64,000 nt of DNA. Source: Yoonia maritima. GTDB taxonomy: Bacteria; Pseudomonadota; Alphaproteobacteria; Rhodobacterales; Rhodobacteraceae. The translations under genes were made by a program, and so were the position numbers. The stretch is from NCBI RefSeq assembly GCF_002933395.1, contig NZ_PKFN01000008.1, forward strand, positions 434,001 to 498,000, written 5' to 3'. The notes beneath the pieces were generated by a model. That model ran no database searches. It was not told where the DNA came from and worked only from the letters and a program-made list of their open reading frames with translations. Within the stretch, counting starts at the first letter, position 1; each line of letters opens with the position of its first letter. Of the stretch, positions 46,661-55,592 are shown in pieces.

Positions 46661-46779
46661 ACCTCTATCATAGGCGCGCCAGTACCGCCAATTCCGCCGT
46701 CTTGCTCTGGTGCGATTTGCGGCGCTGCACAAGCAGTCAGCCCTAGCAGCGCTATGATCAGAATGATTTTGCGGATCAT
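46657..46779 (-). CDS. Tiny lipoprotein (40 aa)
   Basis: A 40-codon gene: MIRKIILIIALLGLTAC is a lipoprotein signal (lipobox LTAC) and the mature peptide is a 24-residue Gly/Pro-rich tail. Its ATG overlaps the stop of the DUF6502 gene (ATGA), and it ends convergently with a 4-base overlap of RidA. Too short for default gene callers. Function unknown. Confidence 0.72.
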   Translation of the reverse strand: MIRKIILIIALLGLTACAAPQIAPEQDGGIGGTGAPMIEV

Positions 46780-47486
46780 GCGTCCGTCTCCTTGTAGAAA
46801 TAGCCGCCTGCGCGAAATCGTGTTTTTCCAGGGTCAGTTTTCTGTAACTCTGCGGCACGTGCATTGATTTGCTTTAGCACCTGCATCTGGGCGGCACGAT
46901 ACTCGCGATTAAGCAGCTCAACTGATTGCTCGGAAAGGTTATTATAGTGCACGGCCCGTTCAAAAAACGGGGCATCACTTTGCATGATATTGGCTGTGGC
47001 CGCGCACAGAAAATCACCACCATTTCGGGCAAGGTATTCCATCTGATCATCGCTACCGGGCAAAGGCTGATACGATGTAGTCTTTAACACGACATCGTCA
47101 CCATCGGCCGCGACCGTCCCCGCATCGGCCAATTGCGCAAACATCGTTGCGGGGTGTACGTCGCGCCGGATATCCAACGAAAGTGCATCGAACGCTTTGC
47201 GCGATAGCGGATCACCGCCCTGCGCAATCCACTGTGCGACCAAGCGCGACAGATGGTTTACTGGCGGAACAGCTGTTTCTGGTAACTGGCGTAAGCGCGC
47301 AATGTCGCGACGTTGCAGCCCAGTCATCACGCTGACCCGGCTATCAGTGACCTTACCGTCGATCTTTGCCTCCGCTGCACGCAAAAATTGCAGTTTTAGC
47401 CTCTCAGCAGCAGTACCGAACAACAGCCCCCGCGCGACGCAAAGGCGTGCGATGGGCAATAGCAGTTTATCCAACACATAATTCAT
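46776..47486 (-). CDS. DUF6502 family protein, probable DNA-binding regulator
   Basis: About 236 residues. The N-terminal part (ERLKLQFLRAAEAKIDG ... VSVMTGLQRRDIARLRQ) reads as a helix-turn-helix, the rest is all-alpha. DUF6502 proteins are uncharacterised. Start taken as ATG 47486 rather than GTG 47501. It is divergent from a lipoprotein gene across a short gap with two palindromes and coupled to the tiny lipoprotein gene, which suggests it regulates both. Confidence 0.8.
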   Translation of the reverse strand: MNYVLDKLLLPIARLCVARGLLFGTAAERLKLQFLRAAEAKIDGKVTDSRVSVMTGLQRRDIARLRQLPETAVPPVNHLSRLVAQWIAQGGDPLSRKAFDALSLDIRRDVHPATMFAQLADAGTVAADGDDVVLKTTSYQPLPGSDDQMEYLARNGGDFLCAATANIMQSDAPFFERAVHYNNLSEQSVELLNREYRAAQMQVLKQINARAAELQKTDPGKTRFRAGGYFYKETDA

Positions 47487-47551
47487 ATGTGCACATTGCA
47501 CATTTCAATTTGACAACACAAGCAAGTTGCAAATATGTGTATTTTACACAT
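47487..47551. promoter_or_regulatory. Palindromic operators and promoter between divergent genes
   Basis: ATGTGCACAT (47487-47496) and ATGTGTA-TTT-TACACAT (47535-47551) share the half site ATGTG. A promoter-like TTGACA (47510-47515), 17 bases, then ATATGT (47533-47538) overlaps the second palindrome, so binding there would block transcription to the right. The first palindrome covers the start of the DUF6502 gene. Confidence 0.6.
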
Positions 47552-47565
47552 TTATGGAGAGTAAA

Positions 47566-48294
47566 ATGCCACGACCAATATTTGCGCTATTTCTTATGGC
47601 GTTGACTGCCTGCAGCCCCAACATCCAGACATCGTCAGGCGCATCCTTCATTGAAAAATCACCGGATCTTATTGATGCTAATATTGCAGCGGCAGCAGGG
47701 GTCGAACCGAACCTCAGCTTCCCTGCTCGCATAGGAATAGCCCGTATTGTTAACGGTGACCTGAGCCTTCCGCCCCCCAACGAAACCGCGCTTTTCGCGG
47801 GCATCGCCGAACGCAACAGCCACTATGGAGAGTTTGTACCCGTTAGTCCGATGGTGGTCGCAATGATGTCCCTAAACCGCGCAGATAAAGGCCAATCACA
47901 CTATCGCTCGCATGCTGGCGAGATCATTCAGCAAATCCGGCTGGCTTCCGCGCGGCAGCACCTTGATTACGTCATCATCTACGAGGTCGGTGCGCGCAGT
48001 CGGACTGGCAACACCCCGTTCGCCCTTGCTGATGTTACCCTTGTCGGCGGAATGCTCTTGCCGACGCGAAATATTGAAGTGGCGGGCATTGGCGCTGCGG
48101 CATTCTTGGATGTCCGCAACGGCTATCCTTACGGTACGACACAAGTGACCACAGACCTATCTGGCTTTGCCCGTACATTTCAGGCGACTACGCGTAGTTC
48201 AGAGCTTCGTGCACAGGCAACCCAGAAAGTCGCAGAAGCACTGGTACCGGACATAGAAGAAATGCTGAGTGAACTCGCCGCGCGTGCCAACTAG
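47566..48294 (+). CDS. Lipoprotein of unknown function
   Basis: A 242-residue lipoprotein from ATG 47566 (MPRPIFALFLMALTAC, lipobox LTAC; GGAGAG upstream). The mature domain has LSFPARIGIARIVNG, IRLASARQHLDYVIIYEVGAR and SGFARTFQATTRSSELRAQA. I cannot name the family. Controlled by the shared palindromes with the divergent DUF6502 gene. Confidence 0.75.
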   Translation: MPRPIFALFLMALTACSPNIQTSSGASFIEKSPDLIDANIAAAAGVEPNLSFPARIGIARIVNGDLSLPPPNETALFAGIAERNSHYGEFVPVSPMVVAMMSLNRADKGQSHYRSHAGEIIQQIRLASARQHLDYVIIYEVGARSRTGNTPFALADVTLVGGMLLPTRNIEVAGIGAAAFLDVRNGYPYGTTQVTTDLSGFARTFQATTRSSELRAQATQKVAEALVPDIEEMLSELAARAN

Positions 48295-48300
48295 TACCCA

Positions 48301-48789
48301 CTAGCCACGCCGCGTCCATTCCAATTGGGCAAGCGTTTCAACCGCGCAAAGTCGCGCCCGCCGTAACCGCATCAGCGCAGCGTCTGGGTCTTCTCCGGCC
48401 GCAATCATAAGCCGAAGAACAATCGTCCCGGACCTGCCACATCCGCCTTTGCAGTGGACCAGAACCCTTCTACCGGCGCTTAGGTGTTCAAAAACACTGT
48501 CGCGCACTTTGGGCCAATCGAGCTGACGAGGAACGCCAAAATCCGGAACGGGCAAATGCAGCCACGCGATGCCCGCATCGGAAAGATCTTCACCGAATTG
48601 CCCTGCGCCAAACTGCTCTAGTTCGGTCATGGTCGTCATGCTTAGGACAATCGCAGGCCCCCACGCCTGCACCACAGCTAAGTCGCTGGGATACGAGCCG
48701 CTTGTCCCCGGTACTGGGGCGAGCGCAAGTTCGCCCCCGCCCACAGCCAAACTATATACCGCAAAGTCAGACAATCCCGTGGTCCACAA
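48301..48789 (-). CDS. Tyrosine/dual-specificity phosphatase family protein
   Basis: A 162-residue protein with the PTP loop VHCKGGCGRSGTIVLRL (C-x5-R) and an upstream WLHLPVPDFGVP segment with the general acid Asp. Its start overlaps the end of the ankyrin gene by 23 bases, so the two are co-transcribed. Substrate unknown. Confidence 0.88.
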   Translation of the reverse strand: MWTTGLSDFAVYSLAVGGGELALAPVPGTSGSYPSDLAVVQAWGPAIVLSMTTMTELEQFGAGQFGEDLSDAGIAWLHLPVPDFGVPRQLDWPKVRDSVFEHLSAGRRVLVHCKGGCGRSGTIVLRLMIAAGEDPDAALMRLRRARLCAVETLAQLEWTRRG

Positions 48790-50266
48790 CTTGGCCCGGA
48801 TGAGCCACAGCCCAGTCAGTCAGGAATGATGATACCCTTGGGTTCCCCGCAAACTTGATCGCCTTTCGTGGCAACGCGACCCCGTGTTCCAACGCAAGCT
48901 CCAAACACGCAATGTGATCGCGTTCTTTGCGATCCGGGCAGTTTTCCGACCCGTGAATAATGGTGCTTAACAATGTGCCACCGAAGCCATTCACATAGCT
49001 AAGATCAGGCCCCAGCTGTAGAAAATAGTCGGTCATGTCAGGCAACCCTTGCCATCCAGCAAGTTGCACAGGCGGCACCCCTTGTCCGTCCGGCGCATCC
49101 CACGGCATGCCCACAGCGACCAACGCACGTACATGCTCCATGCGGTTAGGCAAAACCAGAACCTCGTGCAGGACATGTTTGAAAGCTTGCGGAACCTTGG
49201 CGACATCTATCCAACGCCCCTCAACCACCTTGCCGTCGGCGCAATCCGCAAGAATTTGTTCGATGTCGGTCAGGGTCGTATCAACGCTCTGTGCCTCCAA
49301 CGCATCGCTTAGGGACTGGTTTCCGAAAATCCGCGCAGCCGCATAGGTGCTTGCGCCATGAAACGCACGGTTAGGGTCAGCGCCAGCGTTCAACAATATT
49401 TCCACCATCTTCGACGGTGATTGACGCCGTGCTGCGTGATGTAACGCAGGCATAGCTTCGTCCGGGGTTGCTCCAGCCGCGAGCAGCATTTCAACTGCAG
49501 CGACATCATGAAAATCCATTGCGCGCAAAAGCGCATTGGTCCCGGCCGGATTCGCGCCATATTCAAGCAACAGCTTTAGTCCCTCATGATGACCCAACTC
49601 AGTCGCGTGATACAGGCTTTCACCATCATCCGGGTTCGCGCCGTGCTCCAGCAGCCACCGCGCCATTGGGATATTCCCCGCGTGGCCAATCGCGCCATAT
49701 AATGCCGACAAAAGATGCGTGCTGCCGGGATGCGCCGGATAGCCATCATTCACGTCTGCACCAGCACTTAGCAACAGTTCTGCAATCGCGAGCATATCTT
49801 GTTCTTTTTCCGGCCAAGCGGTCAGCATTTTCGAGAATGCCAAATGCAAAATCGGACGACGCGGACCAAGTTGGCGGGTCGCGATATGTGGATCATCTTT
49901 CAACGTTTGGGCCACAGCACCCAGATCGTACAATGCGACCTGCAAACCAAACGCGCCAGTTGCTAAATCGGGCGTATCAGACAGCAGTTGTTGCAAGACA
50001 TTCGTCTGCCCATGAAACAGTGCCGTTTTTAGACGTTGCTGTTTCGCCGCACGATCCATGCCTTGGGTTTCGACCGCGGCCTTCAGCTGCGGCCAACTGG
50101 TAAAACCATTCTCGCGGGCGATGATGTGTAGAAAATCGGCGCGTTTCAATTCACCAGCGCGTGGCTTTACCACGTTCACACGGGTATTCGCGGCACGGTC
50201 ACCGGATTGATACAGTTTTTGAAGGGTTTTCGCTTGCTGACGCAGGGCGTTTAATGGGTCTGTCAT
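48767..50266 (-). CDS. Ankyrin repeat protein
   Basis: About 499 residues; start ATG 50266 (MTDPLNALRQQAKTLQ) with GAGGAA upstream. N-terminal helical region RADFLHIIARENGFTSWPQLKAAVE (in part) is common in this group, then at least six ankyrin repeats (LLSAGADVNDGYPAHPG, LLEHGANPDDGESLYHATELG, LLEYGANPAGTNALLRA, LLAAGATPDEAMPALHHAA, LLNAGADPNRAFHG). Likely a protein-binding scaffold; paired with the phosphatase. Confidence 0.88.
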   Translation of the reverse strand: MTDPLNALRQQAKTLQKLYQSGDRAANTRVNVVKPRAGELKRADFLHIIARENGFTSWPQLKAAVETQGMDRAAKQQRLKTALFHGQTNVLQQLLSDTPDLATGAFGLQVALYDLGAVAQTLKDDPHIATRQLGPRRPILHLAFSKMLTAWPEKEQDMLAIAELLLSAGADVNDGYPAHPGSTHLLSALYGAIGHAGNIPMARWLLEHGANPDDGESLYHATELGHHEGLKLLLEYGANPAGTNALLRAMDFHDVAAVEMLLAAGATPDEAMPALHHAARRQSPSKMVEILLNAGADPNRAFHGASTYAAARIFGNQSLSDALEAQSVDTTLTDIEQILADCADGKVVEGRWIDVAKVPQAFKHVLHEVLVLPNRMEHVRALVAVGMPWDAPDGQGVPPVQLAGWQGLPDMTDYFLQLGPDLSYVNGFGGTLLSTIIHGSENCPDRKERDHIACLELALEHGVALPRKAIKFAGNPRVSSFLTDWAVAHPGQVVDHGIV

Positions 50267-50450
50267 TGGCTTCCTCACCAGATAGGCCCGCCGGTTCGCT
50301 ATCCCGGGCAAATGAGAAAGACCACATATGTGGGTCGTTCAGATCGTATCCGGGTGCTCTGCGCTTTCCGCGAACCAAGGATGCCGCCCGATATCGGCAG
50401 GTTTAGGTTAGCCGGGGCTGTATGAAGGCGCAACATCAATTAGGGATGGC

Positions 50451-51162
50451 ATGTATCCCAAGTCGCCATATGGTGAACGCATGTCATTAAAGCCTTCTAT
50501 TTTTGCCCGGATAAGTAAAATCATGTCCAAGCCGGAAATGCCCCAACTTGGGCGAATGATCGATATCCCAGTATATTTAGTTCACAATAGTGATGACCCA
50601 GAAGACTATTTCTTTATCTTTGATTTTGAGCTTTTTGTGGAACAATCTCGACAGGGTTTGTTTGTGCGACCCAAGCTTCAGGTTTGGCCTGGGCGAGATG
50701 ACTTCAACCGACCACAGTTCGCAGGGCAATTCCGAGAGAGCTTTACACAGGAATTTGACTTAGCTCGTGCGGCTCTGGAAAACTCCAACGAAAGTTCGGG
50801 GTGGTTCAGTTGGGGGGTGCTGCAAGAGATTGTCACGACCAATGTTGCAAGTTTTTATAGCGAATGTTGTGCTTCTTATAAGTTTATCGGCAGGCAAAAT
50901 GGTATGGAATGCTCTGTCGTTACCGACCATTTTCGAGGGTCGATCAAAAGAATCCCAGCTTGAAGAAGCGATCAAATCGACGCAAAGAAAGGTCGACAAG
51001 GCGCTCGAGGCCATGGACATAAAATTGCACAAGCAGCTATGGGAGCACGCTTGGAACCGTGGTTCCACTGCTTCACCAATCGGTTTGGATTTTGATGCGT
51101 GGCCACTTCCGAAAAACCTGGCCGAGCATCTCGACGACGGCAACAACAGTTCGTGGTGGTAG
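50451..51162 (+). pseudogene. Frameshifted single-helix membrane protein
   Basis: Two overlapping frames read as one gene broken by one extra T. Frame 1 (50451-50963) gives IPVYLVHNSDDPEDYFFIFD and on to VTTNVAS; frame 2 continues with IANVVLLISLSAGKMVWNAL, a membrane helix, then a Lys-rich coiled region (EEAIKSTQRKVDKALEAMD) to the stop at 51162. Removing one T from TTTTT at about 50852-50856 yields AS-F-IANVVLLISL. Family unknown; about 236 residues if intact. Could be a sequencing error or a real mutation. Confidence 0.6.
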
Positions 51163-51402
51163 CAGTGCCTACCTCTCAACCCGAATGAACCCGGCGTAGG
51201 GGTTCAATTAAATGGTAATGGAAAGTCCAAACGCCTAAGTTGTCTATGAGCATGGCGACACCATACTGTTCTATGCGCTATGCTGCTTATCCCTCACATT
51301 ACCCAAACCAAAAGACGCGTTGCGGTCGCAGTCAAACAGGTGGACCTTGGCGGCCAGCGCCCTTAGGCTGTGCACGATAGAATCCACTCGACAAAGGCCG
51401 CC

Positions 51403-53157
51403 ATGACCGACACCCCAGCCTACCAAGTGCTCGCGCGCAAATACCGGCCCGAAACCTTTGTTGATTTGGTCGGCCAAGATGCCATGGTCCGCACCCTGAA
51501 AAACGCTTTCGAGGCTGACCGGATCGCGCAGGCGTTCATTATGACGGGTATTCGTGGCACCGGGAAAACGACGACCGCGCGGATCATCGCGAAAGGCATG
51601 AACTGCATCGGGCCTGATGGGAACGGCGGACCAACAACGGAACCTTGCGGCGAATGCGAACACTGCACTGCCATCATGGAAGGCCGCCATGTTGATGTGA
51701 TGGAAATGGATGCTGCATCCCGCACAGGTGTGGGCGACATCCGCGAAATCATCGACAGCGTTCACTATCGCGCGGCCTCTGCCCGCTACAAGATTTACAT
51801 CATCGACGAAGTTCACATGCTATCCAAGAACGCGTTTAACGCGCTTTTGAAGACGCTTGAAGAACCGCCCGCACACGTCAAATTTATCTTTGCGACGACA
51901 GAAATTAGGCAAGTCCCCGTGACAGTCCTGTCACGTTGTCAGCGATTTGATCTACGGCGGATTGAACCTGAAATCATGATTGCGCTCCTGCGCAAAATCG
52001 CCACTGGCGAAAACGCCGAGATCAGCGATGACGCGCTCGCATTGATTACCCGCGCTGCCGAAGGGTCTGCCCGCGATGCGACGTCCCTATTGGATCAGGC
52101 CATTTCCCACGGCGCTGGTGAAACCACCGCCGATCAAGTCCGTGCAATGCTTGGCCTCGCCGATCGCGGTCGCGTGCTTGATCTGTTTGATATGATCCTA
52201 CGTGGTCAGGCCGCCGAAGCCCTGACTGAACTTTCCGGGCAGTACGCAGATGGGGCTGACCCGATGGCAGTTCTGCGTGATCTGGCCGAGGTCTGCCACT
52301 GGGTCAGCGTGATTAAGATCACCCCCGAAGCTGCCGAAGACCCCACTATCAGCCCCGATGAGCGCACGCGCGGTCAGGCAATGGCTGCCGATCTGCCGAT
52401 GCGGGTCATGTCGCGTATGTGGCAAATGCTTTTGAAAGCGTTGGAAGAGGTCGCAATGGCGCCCAATGCCATGATGGCCGCCGAAATGGCCGTGATCCGA
52501 CTAACCCATGTCGCTGACTTACCGACGCCAGACGAATTGGTTCGCAAGCTACAAAACGCAACGCCGCCACCAAACGGTGGCCCATCGGGCGGGCGCCCTG
52601 CCCCGGCAGCAGGTAGCGCAACAAACGCAATGTCGAGCACGCCAGCCCCGACGCACAGCGGGCCCAGTGGGCCTTCTGCATCAGGAGCGCAAACTGCGGT
52701 CGCCTTGTCGACCGACGCCTTGCAGCATTACGCGCGGTTCGAAGATGTCGTTGAACTGATCCGCGCCCACCGCGATGTGAAGCTGCTGGTCGAGGTTGAA
52801 ACTGGTCTACGGCTGGTCAATTACCAACCCGGCCGGATTGAAGTCACTCCAACCGCAGAAGCCGCGTCTGATCTTGTCGGGCGCCTAGGGTCACGCCTGC
52901 AAGCATGGACTGGCAATCGCTGGGTCATCACCGTGATGAACGAAGGTGGCGCACCCACCATCGCTGAGGTGCGCGATGCGGCCGAAAACGCGATCAGGCA
53001 AGAAGCATTCGAGCATCCGCTTGTGCAGGCGGTGATAGCGGCCTTTCCCAAGGCGCGGATCACTGACATCCGCACAGAAGCCGACAAAGCACAGGATGCG
53101 CTCGAAGATGCGCTGCCCGAAGTGGATGATGAATGGGATCCTTTCGACGAAGACTAA
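51403..53157 (+). CDS. dnaX: DNA polymerase III subunit gamma/tau
   Basis: A 584-residue clamp-loader ATPase: VLARKYRPETFVDLVGQ, Walker A GIRGTGKTT, zinc module (CGECEHC), Walker B DEVHM, SRC sensor (LSRCQRFDL). A Pro/Ala/Gly-rich linker near 390-430 leads to the tau C-terminus. Start ATG at 51403. Heads the dnaX-ybaB-recR region. Confidence 0.95.
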   Translation: MTDTPAYQVLARKYRPETFVDLVGQDAMVRTLKNAFEADRIAQAFIMTGIRGTGKTTTARIIAKGMNCIGPDGNGGPTTEPCGECEHCTAIMEGRHVDVMEMDAASRTGVGDIREIIDSVHYRAASARYKIYIIDEVHMLSKNAFNALLKTLEEPPAHVKFIFATTEIRQVPVTVLSRCQRFDLRRIEPEIMIALLRKIATGENAEISDDALALITRAAEGSARDATSLLDQAISHGAGETTADQVRAMLGLADRGRVLDLFDMILRGQAAEALTELSGQYADGADPMAVLRDLAEVCHWVSVIKITPEAAEDPTISPDERTRGQAMAADLPMRVMSRMWQMLLKALEEVAMAPNAMMAAEMAVIRLTHVADLPTPDELVRKLQNATPPPNGGPSGGRPAPAAGSATNAMSSTPAPTHSGPSGPSASGAQTAVALSTDALQHYARFEDVVELIRAHRDVKLLVEVETGLRLVNYQPGRIEVTPTAEAASDLVGRLGSRLQAWTGNRWVITVMNEGGAPTIAEVRDAAENAIRQEAFEHPLVQAVIAAFPKARITDIRTEADKAQDALEDALPEVDDEWDPFDED

Positions 53158-53537
53158 TTACGATAGCCTGTTGCTTACCTACGACATCCGCAGCAGAAGT
53201 TTGTGATAAGCAACGACCTCTCTGGTCGCCCGAAGATGGTACGGCCACTGCGGTTGATGAGTTAATCGCAGTGATTACAAGCTCAGTTGGTCTAGCCCTT
53301 ATCGCACTCACATTAATCGCGATGCTGGCAGGCCGTCGTTGGCTAAAAATCATGTCCTCAGGACTATGGGGCCTCATGACATTGGGTCAACTAGCATCGT
53401 TTTATACCGATGGAGTTCATCTCGGGGCTATTCAAGAAGGCTGCATCGGACCTATTTACTTGTCCATCGGGGTCTGTGCTGCAATATGTATTCTAATGGC
53501 ATGGGCGTCCCGTCGACGCGCAAAAAAAGGTGTATGA
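53133..53537 (+). CDS. Small membrane protein between dnaX and ybaB
   Basis: A 134-residue protein overlapping the last 25 bases of dnaX. It shows a signal peptide (MGSFRRRLITIACCLPTTSA), a soluble piece, then three hydrophobic helices (ELIAVITSSVGLALIALTLI, WGLMTLGQLASFY, IYLSIGVCAAICILMAWASR) and a basic end. It stops 2 bases before ybaB. dnaX and ybaB are usually adjacent, so this is an insertion in the block. Not recognised. Confidence 0.65.
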   Translation: MGSFRRRLITIACCLPTTSAAEVCDKQRPLWSPEDGTATAVDELIAVITSSVGLALIALTLIAMLAGRRWLKIMSSGLWGLMTLGQLASFYTDGVHLGAIQEGCIGPIYLSIGVCAAICILMAWASRRRAKKGV

Positions 53538-53538
53538 G

Positions 53539-53883
53539 ATGCTTAAAGGACTAGGTGGTCTTGGCGACATGGCCAAGATGATGAAACAAGCCCAAGAAAT
53601 GCAGGGCAAAGTTGCCCAAATGCAAGCCGACCTCGAAAACGTCATGGTCGAAGGCGTCAGCGGTGCAGGCTTGGTAAAAGCAACTGCAACCGCCAAGGGT
53701 GAATTGAAAGGGCTGGATATCGATCCATCCATCTTTAACGGTGACGAAAAAGAAGTGGTCGAAGACCTGATTTTGGCCGCCATCAAAGACGCGCAAGGCA
53801 AAGCGGCAGAGCGCAGCCAGCGAGAGATGGCAAAAATGGCCGAAGACATGGGTCTACCTGCGGGAATGAACCTACCTTTCTAA
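53539..53883 (+). CDS. ybaB: YbaB/EbfC nucleoid-associated protein
   Basis: A 114-residue dimeric DNA-binding protein: MLKGLGGLGDMAKMMKQAQE, GLVKATATAKGELKGLDIDP, and C-terminal MGLPAGMNLPF, all family hallmarks. Start ATG at 53539; GTG at 53530 would add three residues. Lies between dnaX and recR as usual. Confidence 0.95.
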   Translation: MLKGLGGLGDMAKMMKQAQEMQGKVAQMQADLENVMVEGVSGAGLVKATATAKGELKGLDIDPSIFNGDEKEVVEDLILAAIKDAQGKAAERSQREMAKMAEDMGLPAGMNLPF

Positions 53884-53888
53884 GGCGA

Positions 53889-53940
53889 ATGAATTTTCTA
53901 GAAAATTCATGACACAGAACAAATTTGGCTAAATTTGTTC
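53889..53940. repeat. Twin-palindrome element between ybaB and recR
   Basis: A perfect 22-base palindrome ATGAATTTTCTAGAAAATTC plus AT (53889-53910) and a 10-base-pair stem GAACAAATTT-GGCT-AAATTTGTTC (53917-53940), with linker GACACA. Sequence of the stems differs from that after ffs, but the plan and ACACRGA linker agree. Confidence 0.75.
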
Positions 53941-53957
53941 GAGGCACCGGGAACCGG

Positions 53958-54551
53958 ATGACTAACGGCACAGAAGACCTTGATAATCTGATCGCGCTGA
54001 TGGCCAAACTTCCCGGTCTTGGCCCGCGATCAGCGCGTCGTGCCGTGCTGCATTTGATCAAAAAACGTAGCCTCGTGCTGATCCCATTGGCCGAGGCGAT
54101 GCATCGCGTCGGATCGACTGTGCGCGAATGTCTGAATTGTGGAAACGTTTGCACAGCCGACATCTGCGACATTTGCCAATCTGAGAAACGCGCCATTGGG
54201 CAAATTGCTGTCGTCGAAGACGTGGCAGATCTTTGGGCGATGGAACGGGCAAATGTGTTCAAGGGACGATATCACGTACTCGGCGGTACTTTATCAGCAT
54301 TAGATGCGGTGGGCCCAGACGAGCTACGAATTCCACAGCTTTTGGATCGTGTAAAAGCGGAAAACGTGACCGAGGTGATCCTTGCGCTCGGCGCTACGAT
54401 CGACGGACAGACAACCGCACACTATATTGCGGATCAACTGCCTGATGTTAGCGTCACGTCCTTGGCGCAGGGCGTCCCGGTCGGCGGTGAATTAGATTAC
54501 TTGGATGACGGAACGATCACGGCAGCGCTGAACGCACGTAAAGCGCTTTAA
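53958..54551 (+). CDS. recR: Recombination protein RecR
   Basis: A 197-residue protein for gap repair with Rec[22 protein letters not shown] is the helix-hairpin-helix, [16 protein letters not shown] the zinc finger, and [12 protein letters not shown] starts the Toprim domain; [23 protein letters not shown] ending is present. Start ATG at 53958. Confidence 0.95.
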   Translation: MTNGTEDLDNLIALMAKLPGLGPRSARRAVLHLIKKRSLVLIPLAEAMHRVGSTVRECLNCGNVCTADICDICQSEKRAIGQIAVVEDVADLWAMERANVFKGRYHVLGGTLSALDAVGPDELRIPQLLDRVKAENVTEVILALGATIDGQTTAHYIADQLPDVSVTSLAQGVPVGGELDYLDDGTITAALNARKAL

Positions 54552-54641
54552 ACAAGCCAAGCTTCGCACGTTGTATGATGCACTCTATGCGTCCACCTGC
54601 CCCCGCACGACAATCAGCTATGACAGGTCATTCATGACAAT

Positions 54642-54676
54642 AAAAAAGCACGCGACCAATTAAGGTAACGTGCTTT
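54642..54676 (-). terminator. Rho-independent terminator after trcR-like gene
   Basis: On the minus strand AAAGCACG-loop-CGTGCTTTTTT, just past the DUF1013 stop at 54700. An 8-base-pair stem and T-run. Confidence 0.8.
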
Positions 54677-54699
54677 CAATTCATCAGTTTTCGAACAGA

Positions 54700-55455
54700 T
54701 CAGTCGTCTTTTTCATCACTGTCGGGCAAGTTAAAGAAGCTATCCGCATCTGTGATATCGCGGTTATCCTCATCTTCGCCATCATCGTCGCCACGTGGGT
54801 CGGACAGGCTGAACGCCTCCAGCCCAGACATCGCCGCAGGCATTTTTGGTTCAGGCTCCATGCCCAGCGACTGCTCGGTGCTCACCAACTTACGACGTTC
54901 ATCATCGGTCATCGCGCCGCCTTCGGCAGCTTTCTTTGCATTCGCTTTTTGAACGGCAGCATCCAACTCTGATTGCTTACAAAGGCCCAGCGCAACAGGG
55001 TCGATCGGATCGATGTTGTTGATGTTCCAGTGGGTCCGCTCGCGGATCGCTTGGATCGTGGGTTTCGTTGTACCAACCAGTTTGCTGACTTGTGCGTCAG
55101 ACAGTTCTGGGTGAAATTTTACCAGCCAATAGATCGACGCAGGGCGGTCCTGGCGTTTAGACAGCGGCGTATACCGTGGGCCGCGGCGTTTTTCTTCGCC
55201 TGCAGAAGCCGGGTTGAACAGCAGCTTTAGCTTATGAATCGGGTTTGCTTCGGCTTTATCGATCTCTTCTTGGGTCAGTTGTTTGTTTGCGATTGGGTCG
55301 AAACCTTTGACACCAACAGCAACATCACCATCCGCGATACCTTGCACTTCAAGTTCGTGCAAACCGCAAAAATCTGCAATTTGCTTAAAGGTCATTGTCG
55401 TATTGTCGCACAACCAAACAGCGGTCGCTTTGGCCATAATCGGTGTATCGGACAT
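54700..55455 (-). CDS. trcR: Cell cycle transcriptional regulator TrcR (DUF1013)
   Basis: A 251-residue DUF1013 protein specific to alphaproteobacteria. Two conserved helix-turn-helix-like parts are seen: VWLCDNTTMTFKQIADFCGL and DAQVSKLVGTTKPTIQAIRER, with the invariant HWNINNIDPIDPVALGLC. Members regulate cell-cycle genes, some with CtrA. It is followed by its own terminator. Start could be 55455 or 55437. Confidence 0.92.
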   Translation of the reverse strand: MSDTPIMAKATAVWLCDNTTMTFKQIADFCGLHELEVQGIADGDVAVGVKGFDPIANKQLTQEEIDKAEANPIHKLKLLFNPASAGEEKRRGPRYTPLSKRQDRPASIYWLVKFHPELSDAQVSKLVGTTKPTIQAIRERTHWNINNIDPIDPVALGLCKQSELDAAVQKANAKKAAEGGAMTDDERRKLVSTEQSLGMEPEPKMPAAMSGLEAFSLSDPRGDDDGEDEDNRDITDADSFFNLPDSDEKDD

Positions 55456-55592
55456 CTTTTCATCTCCATCGTAATTTCAGACAAGCCTTTCCCGCGCCCT
55501 TAAACTGGGCAGACTGTGATAACAGCCGGGTTCGCATTGTCGGGGAACTTGAACCCTATATAGTAGGCTAAACGACTTTAGGAAAGATCAAA

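Noticed and set aside
47366..47605. 79-codon frame across the DUF6502 start and divergent promoter
   Set aside because: Covers the operator region and overlaps two better genes in other frames.
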